A stretch of DNA of 33,611 bases. Origin: TMED69 sp964642505. Its GTDB lineage: Bacteria > Pseudomonadota > Gammaproteobacteria > Ga0077536. Positions 1 through 7,879 of this stretch are shown one piece after another. The stretch is from positions 1 to 33,611 of the forward strand of contig CAZXQY010000020.1 of assembly GCA_964642505.1 (NCBI GenBank), in the 5' to 3' direction. The number at the start of each line of letters is the position of its first letter. Positions within the stretch are counted from its first letter, which is position 1. Under the pieces are notes generated by a model. The model searched no databases, was not told the origin of the DNA, and saw only the letters and a list, made by a program, of their open reading frames with translations. The position numbers and the translations under genes are program-made.

Positions 1-17
1 AAGGTAATTGAAGAAAG

Positions 18-395
18 TTGAAAAAGAGGTTGAGGTCATTGAATTTTAGAAAAACAGAACGCTTCGCATGTGAAGTAATTGCTTTAGCGGTTTTCTTGAA
101 TCTGCTCTCGGGGGATAGCGCCGCTTTATTTATTGATTCGGATAGCGCGGTTGCAAAAAAACATCTTTGCTCGACTGTTAGCCAAGAAAATGTCCCGGAT
201 GATTCTGATCTAGCTACTATCCACTGCTTCCTTTGTTTAATCAACGAGAGGTCTGACGGCAAAGGGAAGGTTCCAGAAGAAACCCTGGCAATTACCTTTG
301 AATGGAAATTTATTTCCTCAAGATTAAGTGACCCTCCCCTGCCCTTACCAACGGATTTTGCCTTCGAAAGTAGAGCTCCTCCGAGAATTATCTAG
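18..395 (+). CDS. DUF2946-like small envelope protein
   Basis: A 125-residue protein with a hydrophobic stretch at about residues 18-38 that could act as a signal or anchor. It then has an HCFLC cysteine/histidine motif and ends in ESRAPPRII. A His-Cys-x-x-Cys motif plus a late RAPP tail is the pattern of DUF2946-type proteins, which often sit beside copper-uptake receptor genes. The next gene is a Met/His-rich outer-membrane barrel 60 bases downstream, which fits a copper context. The function of the family is not established. The start is uncertain: a TTG at 18 opens the frame, and another in-frame TTG at 39 has AGAGG nine bases upstream. The window edge hides upstream signals. Assignment rests on motif pattern only. 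Confidence 0.6.
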   Translation: MKKRLRSLNFRKTERFACEVIALAVFLNLLSGDSAALFIDSDSAVAKKHLCSTVSQENVPDDSDLATIHCFLCLINERSDGKGKVPEETLAITFEWKFISSRLSDPPLPLPTDFAFESRAPPRII

Positions 396-455
396 ACTTA
401 TTTAAAAATTCGTAACTTGGTCTTTTGGGATAATTTGGACTTTTGGAGAAACGTA

Positions 456-1535
456 ATGATCCGTTTTATAGTTTTTGTCTGGACTTTAATTTTATCTAGC
501 AGTGTGTTAGCTGATAGTGGTCACAATCCGGCATCGAAAATGAAACCACTAGCCGATGGACATGCGCCCAATTTGGTAATGGGCGACCATGTTCATGGAA
601 AGGGCGGGTGGATGCTATCCTATCGATACATGCGGATGGAAATGAAGGGAAATAAAATTAATTCAGATAGTATTGCTCCAGAAACTATTGCCACTACCGT
701 GCCAAATCGATTTTTTGGACAACCTGGACAACCTCCTACCCTTCGCGTCGTACCAACAGGAATGTCTATGGATATGCATATGGTCGGGATCATGTACGCC
801 CCTTCGAACAAACTCACATTGATGGCAATGAGCAGCTACCAAGAAAAAGAAATGGATCACATAACCTTTGCTGGTGGTGCCGGCACAAACCAGCGCGGCA
901 ATTTTAAAACCAGAACAAATGGGATAGGCGATCTTAAGCTAACAAGCCTCGTCAGCCTTTCTAAAAACCGATCCTCTCGAGCCCTTTTAGGCTTAGGATT
1001 CAGTTTCCCAACTGGATCAACGTCGGAAAGAGATTCCATTCTAACGCCAACCGGTGCTAGGCCAACGGTCAGATTGCCCTATTCAATGCAAAACGGTAGT
1101 GGCACAGTTGATTTTCTCCCCAGTCTGACTTATTCAGTTCGTTCATCGAGACTTGGATGGGGAGGACAGTGGAGTGGAACCTTACGAACTCAGAAAGACA
1201 ACGGATATAATCTCGGCGATCGGCATGAGGTGACAACATGGTTGTCTTACCGCTGGATCGATGAACTTAGCAGTTCGATTCGTGTAAAATATCAGCATTC
1301 TCAGAAAATCGAAGGCCTTGATCAGAATATTATTCTTCCAGTACAAACCGCCGATCCAAATCTTTATGGGGGAGATAAAGTCAGCTTGCTACTGGGACTA
1401 AATTGGATACCTGGTCCGTCCTTTAGGGGTTTAAGGTTTTCGATCGAAGGTGGGATCCCTATCCATCAGAACCTAAACGGACCACAAATGGAAGATGACT
1501 ACACGATCAGTGCTGGAATTCAGTTTGCATTTTAG
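456..1535 (+). CDS. Met/His-rich outer-membrane beta-barrel protein (copper-associated transporter-like family)
   Basis: A 359-residue protein whose signal peptide spans residues 1-19 (ending VLA, mature start at Asp20). The mature N-terminus is rich in Met and His: MGDHVHG at 42-48 followed by YRYMRMEMKG, and later a second run GMSMDMHMVGIMY. The rest alternates polar and aromatic residues like a beta-barrel and ends in Phe, the usual signature for outer-membrane insertion. Proteins with this MGDHxH...SYRYM opening are common near copper receptors and are often labelled simply transporter or, wrongly, alpha-amylase. I infer copper binding or efflux/uptake across the outer membrane. An upstream TTG at 417 keeps the frame open, but ATG 456 has GGAG eight bases before it and gives a clean signal peptide. 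Confidence 0.75.
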   Translation: MIRFIVFVWTLILSSSVLADSGHNPASKMKPLADGHAPNLVMGDHVHGKGGWMLSYRYMRMEMKGNKINSDSIAPETIATTVPNRFFGQPGQPPTLRVVPTGMSMDMHMVGIMYAPSNKLTLMAMSSYQEKEMDHITFAGGAGTNQRGNFKTRTNGIGDLKLTSLVSLSKNRSSRALLGLGFSFPTGSTSERDSILTPTGARPTVRLPYSMQNGSGTVDFLPSLTYSVRSSRLGWGGQWSGTLRTQKDNGYNLGDRHEVTTWLSYRWIDELSSSIRVKYQHSQKIEGLDQNIILPVQTADPNLYGGDKVSLLLGLNWIPGPSFRGLRFSIEGGIPIHQNLNGPQMEDDYTISAGIQFAF

Positions 1536-1564
1536 TTTCTCTTGAACTGGATATAGACCAACCG

Positions 1565-2659
1565 CTAGATAGTTTCTACGGCTAATGAATTAAATTTCGG
1601 CATCACTTCATGAGCAAGAGCAAGTTTTGATTCTCTCCAACCATTAAAGTTATCTAAATGGTCATAGGAGGTAGCTAACAAGCAACCAAATCCGCCGGAT
1701 TTTTCGATCATGTCGCTTATTTTACCTTCTACCGTCGATGGGCTGCCCACCAACCAGCAATAATCTGCTAGGTAATCGACGGTCACATCAGAATCAGGGA
1801 CATCGAGATCATGCTTGCAAGCACTTAAAAAATTATAATGTTTAAACAAGGGTAAAAAGTACGAACGATAATTATCTCCCATCAAACTGTTAACGGCCAT
1901 TTCTTTGGCCTGCGCATCCGTATCTCCAATGAAAATATCTCTACCCACTCTCCATTTTGAGCGATCAGCTACCCTACCAACCTGTTCGGCTCCATTTTTT
2001 ACCGAATTCCAATGACTTGCTAAATATGCATTACTTAAACATAAGCTGAGGGGAATCATGTCGTGTGCCCCAGCTAATTTGAGCGTAGGCGAGTCAGGAG
2101 ACAGGCCAGCTATACCTAGTTGAGGGTAAGGTTTGGTAAAAGGTTTTAAATGAAACGAAAAATTTCCGCCTACTTGTGACTCAGGCCTCCTCACGGTCCA
2201 AAACTTGCCTTCGTATTCGAACGGACCGTCACTTTCCCAAAAACGACGCATTATGGAAAACGACTCCTCCGTCATTTCCCTGTTTTCTCCTGATAGGCCG
2301 TCTACATTGAACATAGCCCAATCCGTTGAGACCCCACTGGCCCCAATGCCGAAATAACAACGACCAGAAGATATGTGATCCAACCAGCATATCCGATGAG
2401 CTAATTCAACCGGGTGATGGTAGGGTAACAGAAAGGCGCCGGGAGCCAACTTGATATTTTTCGTCCTAATTAGGGCCTGCGCTATCAAAAGGTCAGGCGC
2501 AGGACACGGTTCGCGAGGCACCGTGTAATGTTCTCCGATCCAAGCTTCATGAAATCCCGTCGTATCTAAGAAAGATAGATAATCCAAGTTGTGGTAGTGC
2601 CCTTCCGCATAATCTCTGTCCGGCGGATGGTTGGGCATCAAAAAAGCTCCCAATTTCAT
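1565..2659 (-). CDS. LLM-class flavin-dependent oxidoreductase (luciferase-like monooxygenase)
   Basis: A 364-residue bacterial-luciferase-fold TIM barrel. The opening KLGAFLMP, the GFHEAWIGEHY segment and the later LDHISSGRCYFGIGAS segment are standard for F420- or FMN-dependent group A monooxygenases; the C-terminal part has the WLVGSPSTVEGKI stretch that closes the barrel in this family. It probably uses reduced flavin and oxygen on a small organic substrate, and the sequence does not show which. The start at 2659 is chosen because GGAGGGG lies five bases upstream; a longer reading to 2695 would overlap the upstream gene. It follows a methyltransferase gene with 19 bases between, so the two are almost certainly cotranscribed. 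Confidence 0.85.
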   Translation of the reverse strand: MKLGAFLMPNHPPDRDYAEGHYHNLDYLSFLDTTGFHEAWIGEHYTVPREPCPAPDLLIAQALIRTKNIKLAPGAFLLPYHHPVELAHRICWLDHISSGRCYFGIGASGVSTDWAMFNVDGLSGENREMTEESFSIMRRFWESDGPFEYEGKFWTVRRPESQVGGNFSFHLKPFTKPYPQLGIAGLSPDSPTLKLAGAHDMIPLSLCLSNAYLASHWNSVKNGAEQVGRVADRSKWRVGRDIFIGDTDAQAKEMAVNSLMGDNYRSYFLPLFKHYNFLSACKHDLDVPDSDVTVDYLADYCWLVGSPSTVEGKISDMIEKSGGFGCLLATSYDHLDNFNGWRESKLALAHEVMPKFNSLAVETI

Positions 2660-2678
2660 CTTTCCCCTCCTATTTTCC

Positions 2679-3737
2679 CTATAATCTAGCCTCAAGAACC
2701 ATATTGGTCGGCGTTTCAGTGGCCCGCTTAACCGTTCGGAATCCGGCCTCCTTCAGCACACCCGTCAGACGCTTTTCTCCAGCCTGAGCACCTAAGCATA
2801 AACCGACTTCTTGCGATCGGGAAGTCGGCAAACAAACCATAGTAGAAAACCCATAAAATATACCTGCCAAGAGATTAAGATTCTCCGCTAATGAATCTCC
2901 AGCAATTGGTTCCACGACCATAAATGTACCGTCAGGCTTCAACATTTTAGCAGCTTGTCGTGCCGCCCCCACCGGATCTCCCATATCGTGAAGGGCATCG
3001 AAAATACAAACAAGATCGAAATCATGAGATTGTATGTCCTTAGCAGCACTTACCTCGAATTCAACATTTCCGACACCTTCCTTGGACGCCTTTTCTTTGG
3101 CAGCATCGATCGAAGGAGCATGGAAATCGAAGCCTATTACCGTACTTTCCGGAAAGGCTTTCGCCATAAGCAGGCTAGAGGAACCGTGGCCGCATCCCAT
3201 ATCCGCAACTCTGCCTCCGTTAGCAAGCTTCTCTTTGATTCCGGTCAATGCAGGTATCCAGTCGGCCACTAAATTTGAATCATAGGCGGTCCTAAAAAAT
3301 CTATCGGTTCCACAAAAACAGCAGGCGTGGTGGTCGCCCCAAGGCCTACCCTTTCCTGATCGGAAGGTATCCACCGCTTTGTCATGCGTAGCAAATTGTC
3401 CTACGACAGCCTGAAAGAAACCTTGCATACATGTGGGCTCAGACTCGTGAGAAAATAAGGCCGCCTGTTCGGGGCTCAAGAAGAACTCATCTTTCTCGGA
3501 CGAATAATCCAAATACCCTAAAGCGGCATTGGCAGACAACCATTCGCGCAGATATCTAGCATCTAGCCCGGTTTTCTCGGCTAACGTCTCACTGCTACAG
3601 CTTCCCGTCGCCTCTAACGCTCTGTAGACTCCGACCTGGTCACCTATATAAGCTAGGAGCAGGCCAACGGCTCCCCCTATATTTCCCATCACCCTTCCTT
3701 GAAGAGCTTCAAACTTTGCTTGATCAAACGCGCTCAT
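2679..3737 (-). CDS. Class I SAM-dependent methyltransferase with N-terminal winged helix
   Basis: A 352-residue protein. Residues about 48-95 form a winged-helix-like segment (ETLAEKTGLDARYLREWL), as in dimerising O-methyltransferase-like enzymes. The Rossmann methyltransferase domain follows, with motif I VADMGCGHGSS at 177-187, the acidic residue after strand 2 at Asp204, and FDLVCIFDALHDMGDP as the post-II/IV region. A cysteine-rich insert HHACCFCG lies near residue 136, before the catalytic domain. The substrate is unknown. GGAGG stands seven to eight bases before ATG 3737, and the gene leads a two-gene unit with the flavin oxidoreductase, so both may act on one small molecule. It diverges from the copper chaperone gene across a 124-base gap. 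Confidence 0.85.
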   Translation of the reverse strand: MSAFDQAKFEALQGRVMGNIGGAVGLLLAYIGDQVGVYRALEATGSCSSETLAEKTGLDARYLREWLSANAALGYLDYSSEKDEFFLSPEQAALFSHESEPTCMQGFFQAVVGQFATHDKAVDTFRSGKGRPWGDHHACCFCGTDRFFRTAYDSNLVADWIPALTGIKEKLANGGRVADMGCGHGSSSLLMAKAFPESTVIGFDFHAPSIDAAKEKASKEGVGNVEFEVSAAKDIQSHDFDLVCIFDALHDMGDPVGAARQAAKMLKPDGTFMVVEPIAGDSLAENLNLLAGIFYGFSTMVCLPTSRSQEVGLCLGAQAGEKRLTGVLKEAGFRTVKRATETPTNMVLEARL

Positions 3738-3861
3738 GTACTATCCTCCTGCTAGATTTTGTAGGTTGTTCTACTTTAACGCTACACTAAAATAATCAAA
3801 TTTCAAATCTGCGATTCTTAATTTAAAGGATCTTGATTTAGAAAAACACTACCAGGAATCT

Positions 3862-4350
3862 TTGACTATCCGATACTTCAGCCGCCAATTCTGTCATTTT
3901 TCCTCACTTCGAGCACTCTTGTTTTACGCAATGCTCCTCTATTCGATTAGTGGGTTGTCCCAATTGACATTCAGCAACACTTCGATAAGTTTAAGCCCCC
4001 TGGCAAACATTCCAAGTGCCGGTTACATGACGATCACAAATGAAACCGACCGTACTATTCCTATCGTGGGTATATATAGCAGTTTTTTCAAAAGCGTAAA
4101 GTGGCACGAAACCGTTGTTTTCGATGGAGTAGCCCGAATGCGAGCGATTTCTGCGCCTGTCGTCCCTCCTCTTGGGTCAATACAACTAAAGCGAGGTGGC
4201 AGTCATCTGATGCTTTTTGAACTGAAAAAATCCTTAAATCCTGGGCAAGAGATCGACTTATCATTCAATTTAGGCTCCCAAGGGAACAAAAAGATAAAAG
4301 TACCGGTTGTGACATCGTGGAATCCGCAAGGACACGACAAACATCCCTGA
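3862..4350 (+). CDS. PCu(A)C-type periplasmic copper chaperone
   Basis: A 162-residue exported protein with a long N-region and a hydrophobic signal segment at about residues 17-33. The mature part carries the exact copper motif H-x10-M-x21-H-x-M: His82, Met93, His115 and Met117. Proteins of this family bind Cu(I) in the periplasm and hand copper to cytochrome oxidase assembly or other targets. The start is a TTG at 3862 with AGGA six bases upstream. No ATG lies near enough to supply a signal peptide, although Met24 inside the hydrophobic segment is possible. A short His-containing tail (GHDKHP) ends the protein. It is separated from the copper barrel gene at the window start by two unrelated minus-strand genes. 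Confidence 0.88.
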   Translation: MTIRYFSRQFCHFSSLRALLFYAMLLYSISGLSQLTFSNTSISLSPLANIPSAGYMTITNETDRTIPIVGIYSSFFKSVKWHETVVFDGVARMRAISAPVVPPLGSIQLKRGGSHLMLFELKKSLNPGQEIDLSFNLGSQGNKKIKVPVVTSWNPQGHDKHP

Positions 4351-4355
4351 TCCAA

Positions 4356-4383
4356 TTCTAATTAGAAAGGCCAACCAATTGGC
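4356..4383 (+). other. Palindrome plus short hairpin between copper chaperone and MATE genes
   Basis: A perfect 12-base palindrome TTCTAATTAGAA (4356-4367) is followed at once by a 5-base-pair hairpin GCCAA-CCAA-TTGGC (4370-4383). No T-run follows the hairpin, so it is a weak terminator at best. The palindrome could be an operator for the MATE gene, which starts 27 bases downstream. This rests only on symmetry. Confidence 0.3.
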
Positions 4384-4410
4384 GTTACTTTTGCTAAATC
4401 TTGAACGACC

Positions 4411-5751
4411 ATGATACTTCCCGAAAAAAGTCGTGTGAATCGAATTCTATTCCTCGCGGTGCCCCTTATTGGGGGTATGCTTTCTCAAACTATTCTCAAT
4501 TTAGTAGACACCGCTATGGTTTCTCGTTTATCAAATAGTGATGCCGCCTTGGCGGCGGTAGGCTTCGGCGGCTTCATCCTTTTCACGGCGCAGGCCATAA
4601 TTCTGGGTCTGTCCACGGGTGTACAGGCCTGTGCTTCTCGACGCTTAGGACAAGACAGAAGCTCTGAAACGGCTTACTTTCTAAACGCTGCTTTGTTGAT
4701 TATTCTTTTCGTCACTCCCTTGATATCCCTCATAGTCTTTACCACTTGTCCTGTCTTCTACCCATATATCAACGAAGACATTGATGTCATAACTGAAGGG
4801 GTCCCTTATTTACAGATAAGATCTATCGGAATTATATTTATGTCTTCCAATTTCGCATTCAGAGGATTTTGGAACGCCGTCGACCTTACCAGAGTGTACT
4901 TGAAAACCATGGTCTCAATGCACTTATTAAATGTCATTTTAAATTATCTGCTGATTTTCGGGAATTTTGGAGCCCCCGAGCTAGGAGTAGAAGGAGCAGC
5001 ATTTGCCTCCCTGTTTTCTTTAGGCTTTGGCACCGCAATTTATTTTTATCAAGCGCGAAAATTAGCGGGTAATCTAGGATTCTTTAATAGGCTCCCGAGG
5101 TTCCCCGACATACTCAAATTAATACAACTGTCATTGCCAAATGGATTTCAACAACTGTTCTTTTCTACGGGTTTTCTAGCGACATTTTGGATAATTGGAA
5201 AAATAGGTACCCCAGAAGTAGCCGCCGCAAATGTGCTAATTAATATCATGTTAGTCGCCATGCTACCAAGCTTAGCTATGGGCCTATCTGCTGCAACATT
5301 GGTCGGTCAATCTCTGGGTAAAGACGACGTAGAAGATGCAGAATTATGGGGTTGGGACGTGGCGAAGATCACCTCTTTAGTTTTAGGAATATTTGGGTTA
5401 CTGCTAGCTTGTTTTCCTGAATTTATAGTAGAGGCTATCTACACTCTAAATCCCCGCACAATGGATTTGACCATATGGCCATTGCGTATAGTGGGGTTAT
5501 GCATGGGATTTGAAGCGCTCGGCACAGTTCTGCAGAGCGCTCTTTTAGGAGCTGGTGACACCAGGCGGGTTATGGCGATTAGCGTTGCAAATCAATGGAT
5601 TATTTTCCTACCTGCGGCGTATTTCATTGGCCCTGTACTTGGCTATGGCCTTACCGGTGTGTGGCTCCTACAAAGCCTTTACCGAATTTTTCAAACAAGT
5701 CTATTTCTAATACTGTGGAAAAACAGAAAGTGGGCTAAAGTAACGATATAA
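4411..5751 (+). CDS. MATE-family (DinF-like) multidrug/toxin efflux transporter
   Basis: A 446-residue polytopic membrane protein with about 12 hydrophobic segments in two six-helix halves, the expected MATE size. The opening block has VPLIGGMLSQTILNLVDTAM and the LAAVG element that mark MATE transporters; the second half repeats it with LIQLSLPNGFQQLFFSTGF and LGKDDVEDAE. Such proteins exchange Na+ or H+ for cationic or organic compounds in the inner membrane. The composition resembles the DinF-like branch rather than NorM, but I am not sure. The ATG at 4411 has no strong ribosome binding site. The gene lies 60 bases after the copper chaperone gene and may be read with it. Confidence 0.9.
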   Translation: MILPEKSRVNRILFLAVPLIGGMLSQTILNLVDTAMVSRLSNSDAALAAVGFGGFILFTAQAIILGLSTGVQACASRRLGQDRSSETAYFLNAALLIILFVTPLISLIVFTTCPVFYPYINEDIDVITEGVPYLQIRSIGIIFMSSNFAFRGFWNAVDLTRVYLKTMVSMHLLNVILNYLLIFGNFGAPELGVEGAAFASLFSLGFGTAIYFYQARKLAGNLGFFNRLPRFPDILKLIQLSLPNGFQQLFFSTGFLATFWIIGKIGTPEVAAANVLINIMLVAMLPSLAMGLSAATLVGQSLGKDDVEDAELWGWDVAKITSLVLGIFGLLLACFPEFIVEAIYTLNPRTMDLTIWPLRIVGLCMGFEALGTVLQSALLGAGDTRRVMAISVANQWIIFLPAAYFIGPVLGYGLTGVWLLQSLYRIFQTSLFLILWKNRKWAKVTI

Positions 5752-5785
5752 ATAATTACAATAAGCGCCCCGTTTAATCGAATTA

Positions 5786-5816
5786 TTACAGACATTTGTA
5801 CCTACGTTATCTGTAA
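5786..5816 (+). promoter_or_regulatory. Inverted repeat in the 5' leader of the hydroquinone reductase gene
   Basis: TTACAGA (5786-5792) and TCTGTAA (5810-5816) are perfect 7-base reverse complements with 17 bases between them. The right arm ends four bases before the AGGA ribosome binding site of the next gene. An upstream AT-rich pair, AATAATT (5751-5757) and AATTATT (5781-5787), overlaps the left arm by two bases, so the two hairpins could compete. Operator or leader structure is inferred from symmetry alone. Confidence 0.35.
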
Positions 5817-5831
5817 ATTAAGGAAATATAC

Positions 5832-6785
5832 ATGGGAATGTTGGTTGACGGAGCTTGGCAAGACCAAGATTTAAAAAACTTTGAGAGAAACGGTAAGGAC
5901 GTTAGGTTTCAGAGTGGCTTTCATGACAAAGTGCAAAAGGACGGCTCGTCCTCCTTTATTCCGGAGGCAGGTCGGTACGCCCTGTACTTTAACGTCACTT
6001 GCCCTTGGTCTCATCGAACAACAATCGCCCGTCAACTAAAAGGGCTATCTCACGTGGTAGACGCCGTTTTATTAGAACCAGCGATGGGACAGCAATCTTG
6101 GTGGTTTGGATCAACTAGAGACTATCGCGACCCAGCTATGAACGCGACTCATTTACATGAACTATATACTGCTACTGAAGAAACGTTCACCGGAAGAGTC
6201 AGCATCCCAGTGCTATGGGACAAAATTCGAAGAAAAATAGTAAATAATGATTCAGCAATGATCGCACGTATGTTCAACTGCGAGTTCAATGAATTTGCGC
6301 TCAAGCCAGACTTAGATTTTTACCCTTCAGAACATAAGGCAGAATTAGACCGTCTTAATAACCTGGTGGCCGACAAACTGAACGACGGTATTTATCGCTG
6401 TTTACTGGCAAACAATCAAAATCTTTACGAACAGGCGTTCGATTCTATTTTTCTTACTTTAGATTCTTTAGAGAAAATCTTGGAAGGACAAAGATACCTT
6501 GTTTGCGATCATCCTACCGAGCCTGACTGGCGTTTTTTCGCTTTTCTAATCAGATTTGACGCAGTCTATTACAGTTTGTATAAATGCAACCTTAGACGAA
6601 TCGTCGACTACCCCAATCTTTTTGCCTACACAAAGGACCTATATCAAATGCCCGGGGTCGCAGAAACAGTCGACCTCCCCGCCATTAAACGCGGCTACTA
6701 CAAAACGGTCGATCGGGGAGCTATAGTACCTAAAGGCCCAACCCTCAATCTCTATAAGCCACATGGTAGAGAACGCTTGACTTAG
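5832..6785 (+). CDS. yqjG: Glutathionyl-hydroquinone reductase (Ecm4/YqjG, omega-like GST)
   Basis: A 317-residue cytosolic enzyme. The thioredoxin-like domain holds the catalytic motif CPWSHR with Cys57; an all-alpha GST C-terminal domain spans about residues 165-290 and contains EPDWRFFAFLIRFDAVYY, typical of this family. Length and motif order match YqjG/Ecm4 proteins, which use glutathione to reduce glutathionyl-(chloro)hydroquinones. The usual CPWAHR reads CPWSHR here, a mild change that keeps the catalytic Cys. AGGA seven bases before ATG 5832 supports the start. An inverted repeat lies just upstream. With ChaC, 5-oxoprolinase and a second GST, the window carries four genes linked to glutathione. 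Confidence 0.9.
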   Translation: MGMLVDGAWQDQDLKNFERNGKDVRFQSGFHDKVQKDGSSSFIPEAGRYALYFNVTCPWSHRTTIARQLKGLSHVVDAVLLEPAMGQQSWWFGSTRDYRDPAMNATHLHELYTATEETFTGRVSIPVLWDKIRRKIVNNDSAMIARMFNCEFNEFALKPDLDFYPSEHKAELDRLNNLVADKLNDGIYRCLLANNQNLYEQAFDSIFLTLDSLEKILEGQRYLVCDHPTEPDWRFFAFLIRFDAVYYSLYKCNLRRIVDYPNLFAYTKDLYQMPGVAETVDLPAIKRGYYKTVDRGAIVPKGPTLNLYKPHGRERLT

Positions 6786-6856
6786 TATCATGGTCCCATA
6801 AGGTCAAAAAAATAAAAAAATAGCTCAGTAGGTCTGTCTTCAAAATGGTTACAACG

Positions 6857-7273
6857 TCAAGCGGACTCAAACGACGCTGGCATCTGCTGGCAACGAGGAG
6901 AGGCTATCTCTAGATTCTGATAGAAGCTATCATGGTATATTGCTCTCAGCGGAGAATCCGGCATTTTGTTAATAAAAGTCAAAAGCGACTTCGGATACAG
7001 AGAGGAGGATCGGGTGGACGCCTCCTCGATATATTTTTTTGCCAAAGCCTCATTCACCTCCACCCCTCGGCCTAAATAATATTTCTCAGCGAGCAGCCAA
7101 AGTGACTCTCTGCTTAACGACTTAGGATTGGCGGAGTTTTCATGGAACATCCCTCTGCCAAAGTCTCCATTGTAAACCGATCTATTTTTATATAGGGATT
7201 CCCCCAAAACCCAGCCGTTTAACATTAAAGTAAAAAAAACAAACAACAAAGTGACAAAATTTTTACCGAGCAT
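6857..7273 (-). CDS. Small secreted protein with a single Sel1-like repeat
   Basis: A 138-residue protein when started at ATG 7273. Residues 1-24 form a signal peptide-like hydrophobic segment (LGKNFVTLLFVFFTLML). Residues about 56-86 match a Sel1/TPR-like repeat: SLWLLAEKYYLGRGVEVNEA continuing into AKKYIEEAS, with the A-x3-YY-x-GRGV-x4-A pattern of this helical hairpin. Only one repeat is clear, whereas Sel1 proteins usually carry several, so it may be a reduced scaffold or protein-interaction module in the periplasm. An in-frame ATG at 7363 would add 30 residues before the signal segment and is less likely. It diverges from an unknown membrane-anchored gene with 113 bases between. The specific role is unknown. 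Confidence 0.6.
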   Translation of the reverse strand: MLGKNFVTLLFVFFTLMLNGWVLGESLYKNRSVYNGDFGRGMFHENSANPKSLSRESLWLLAEKYYLGRGVEVNEALAKKYIEEASTRSSSLYPKSLLTFINKMPDSPLRAIYHDSFYQNLEIASPRCQQMPASFESA

Positions 7274-7386
7274 GAAAAACCTAGCATTTACAAGGTATAT
7301 CTTAGACGTTATTTTTATTATATTCGTGGAAGTCGTCAACAATAACAGAGAGCAACCTTCCAAAACACCTACCAGGACAGACTTTT

Positions 7387-7863
7387 TTGAAATCTATATA
7401 TAAAATATTTAGAAAAATCCTGATACCTTTATGCCTAATCGGAGCCGGAGTTCACTGGTACTATTATCATTATCGAGAACAAGAAGTCCCAATGTATAGC
7501 GTGAAATGTATACACAACGAATATTCTGAAGTAACCCGTTGGTATTTGCTCAAAAGAAAAAGAAAAGAAGAAATACCATCAGGTTTGTATGACGGGCCAT
7601 GGGCGTCAGAAAAATTCAGCCTAACATCAAACGAAAAACAGTTGGTAAGAATCGGTAATTTAGATGTAGCAAACGCAGACTTTTTTAAATTCACCACCCG
7701 GTCCAAAAATAAAGAAGAAATCTATATTGATCGCCGTACTCTGGAACTCAAATTGGAAGAAAGCCCAATCCATTCGTATATCTGCGAAATAAGAAATCCG
7801 GGTGAATTCTGGAAATACGTAATAGAGAAATTAAAAATCGAAAAAGCGCAACTGAAAATTTAG
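7387..7863 (+). CDS. Unknown protein with N-terminal membrane anchor
   Basis: I do not recognise this 158-residue protein. It has a basic start (KSIYKIFRK), one transmembrane segment at about residues 10-25, then an aromatic WYYYHY patch and a soluble, charged domain of about 125 residues rich in Lys and Glu. Two cysteines (CIHNE and YICEIR) lie near the two ends of this domain and could pair in the periplasm. The start is TTG at 7387 with AGGACAG about eight bases upstream. It ends 16 bases before the facing lipoprotein gene and shares a divergent intergenic region with the Sel1-like gene. The reading is compact and free of frame problems, so I take it as a real gene. Confidence 0.55.
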   Translation: MKSIYKIFRKILIPLCLIGAGVHWYYYHYREQEVPMYSVKCIHNEYSEVTRWYLLKRKRKEEIPSGLYDGPWASEKFSLTSNEKQLVRIGNLDVANADFFKFTTRSKNKEEIYIDRRTLELKLEESPIHSYICEIRNPGEFWKYVIEKLKIEKAQLKI

Positions 7864-7879
7864 GTGCCTTCTGGAATGC

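Noticed and set aside
456..1535. Reading the Met/His-rich barrel as an alpha-amylase
   Set aside because: Relatives sometimes carry that label, but no glycosidase motif or TIM barrel is visible; signal peptide, alternating strands and terminal Phe fit an outer-membrane barrel.
1565..2659. Luciferase-like protein as a bioluminescence gene
   Set aside because: The fold is shared by many flavin monooxygenases, no luxB, luxC, luxD or luxE partner is present, and the gene is coupled to a methyltransferase.
2955..3272. A 105-residue plus-strand frame inside the methyltransferase gene
   Set aside because: Fully antisense to the motif I region of a conserved enzyme and without recognisable features.
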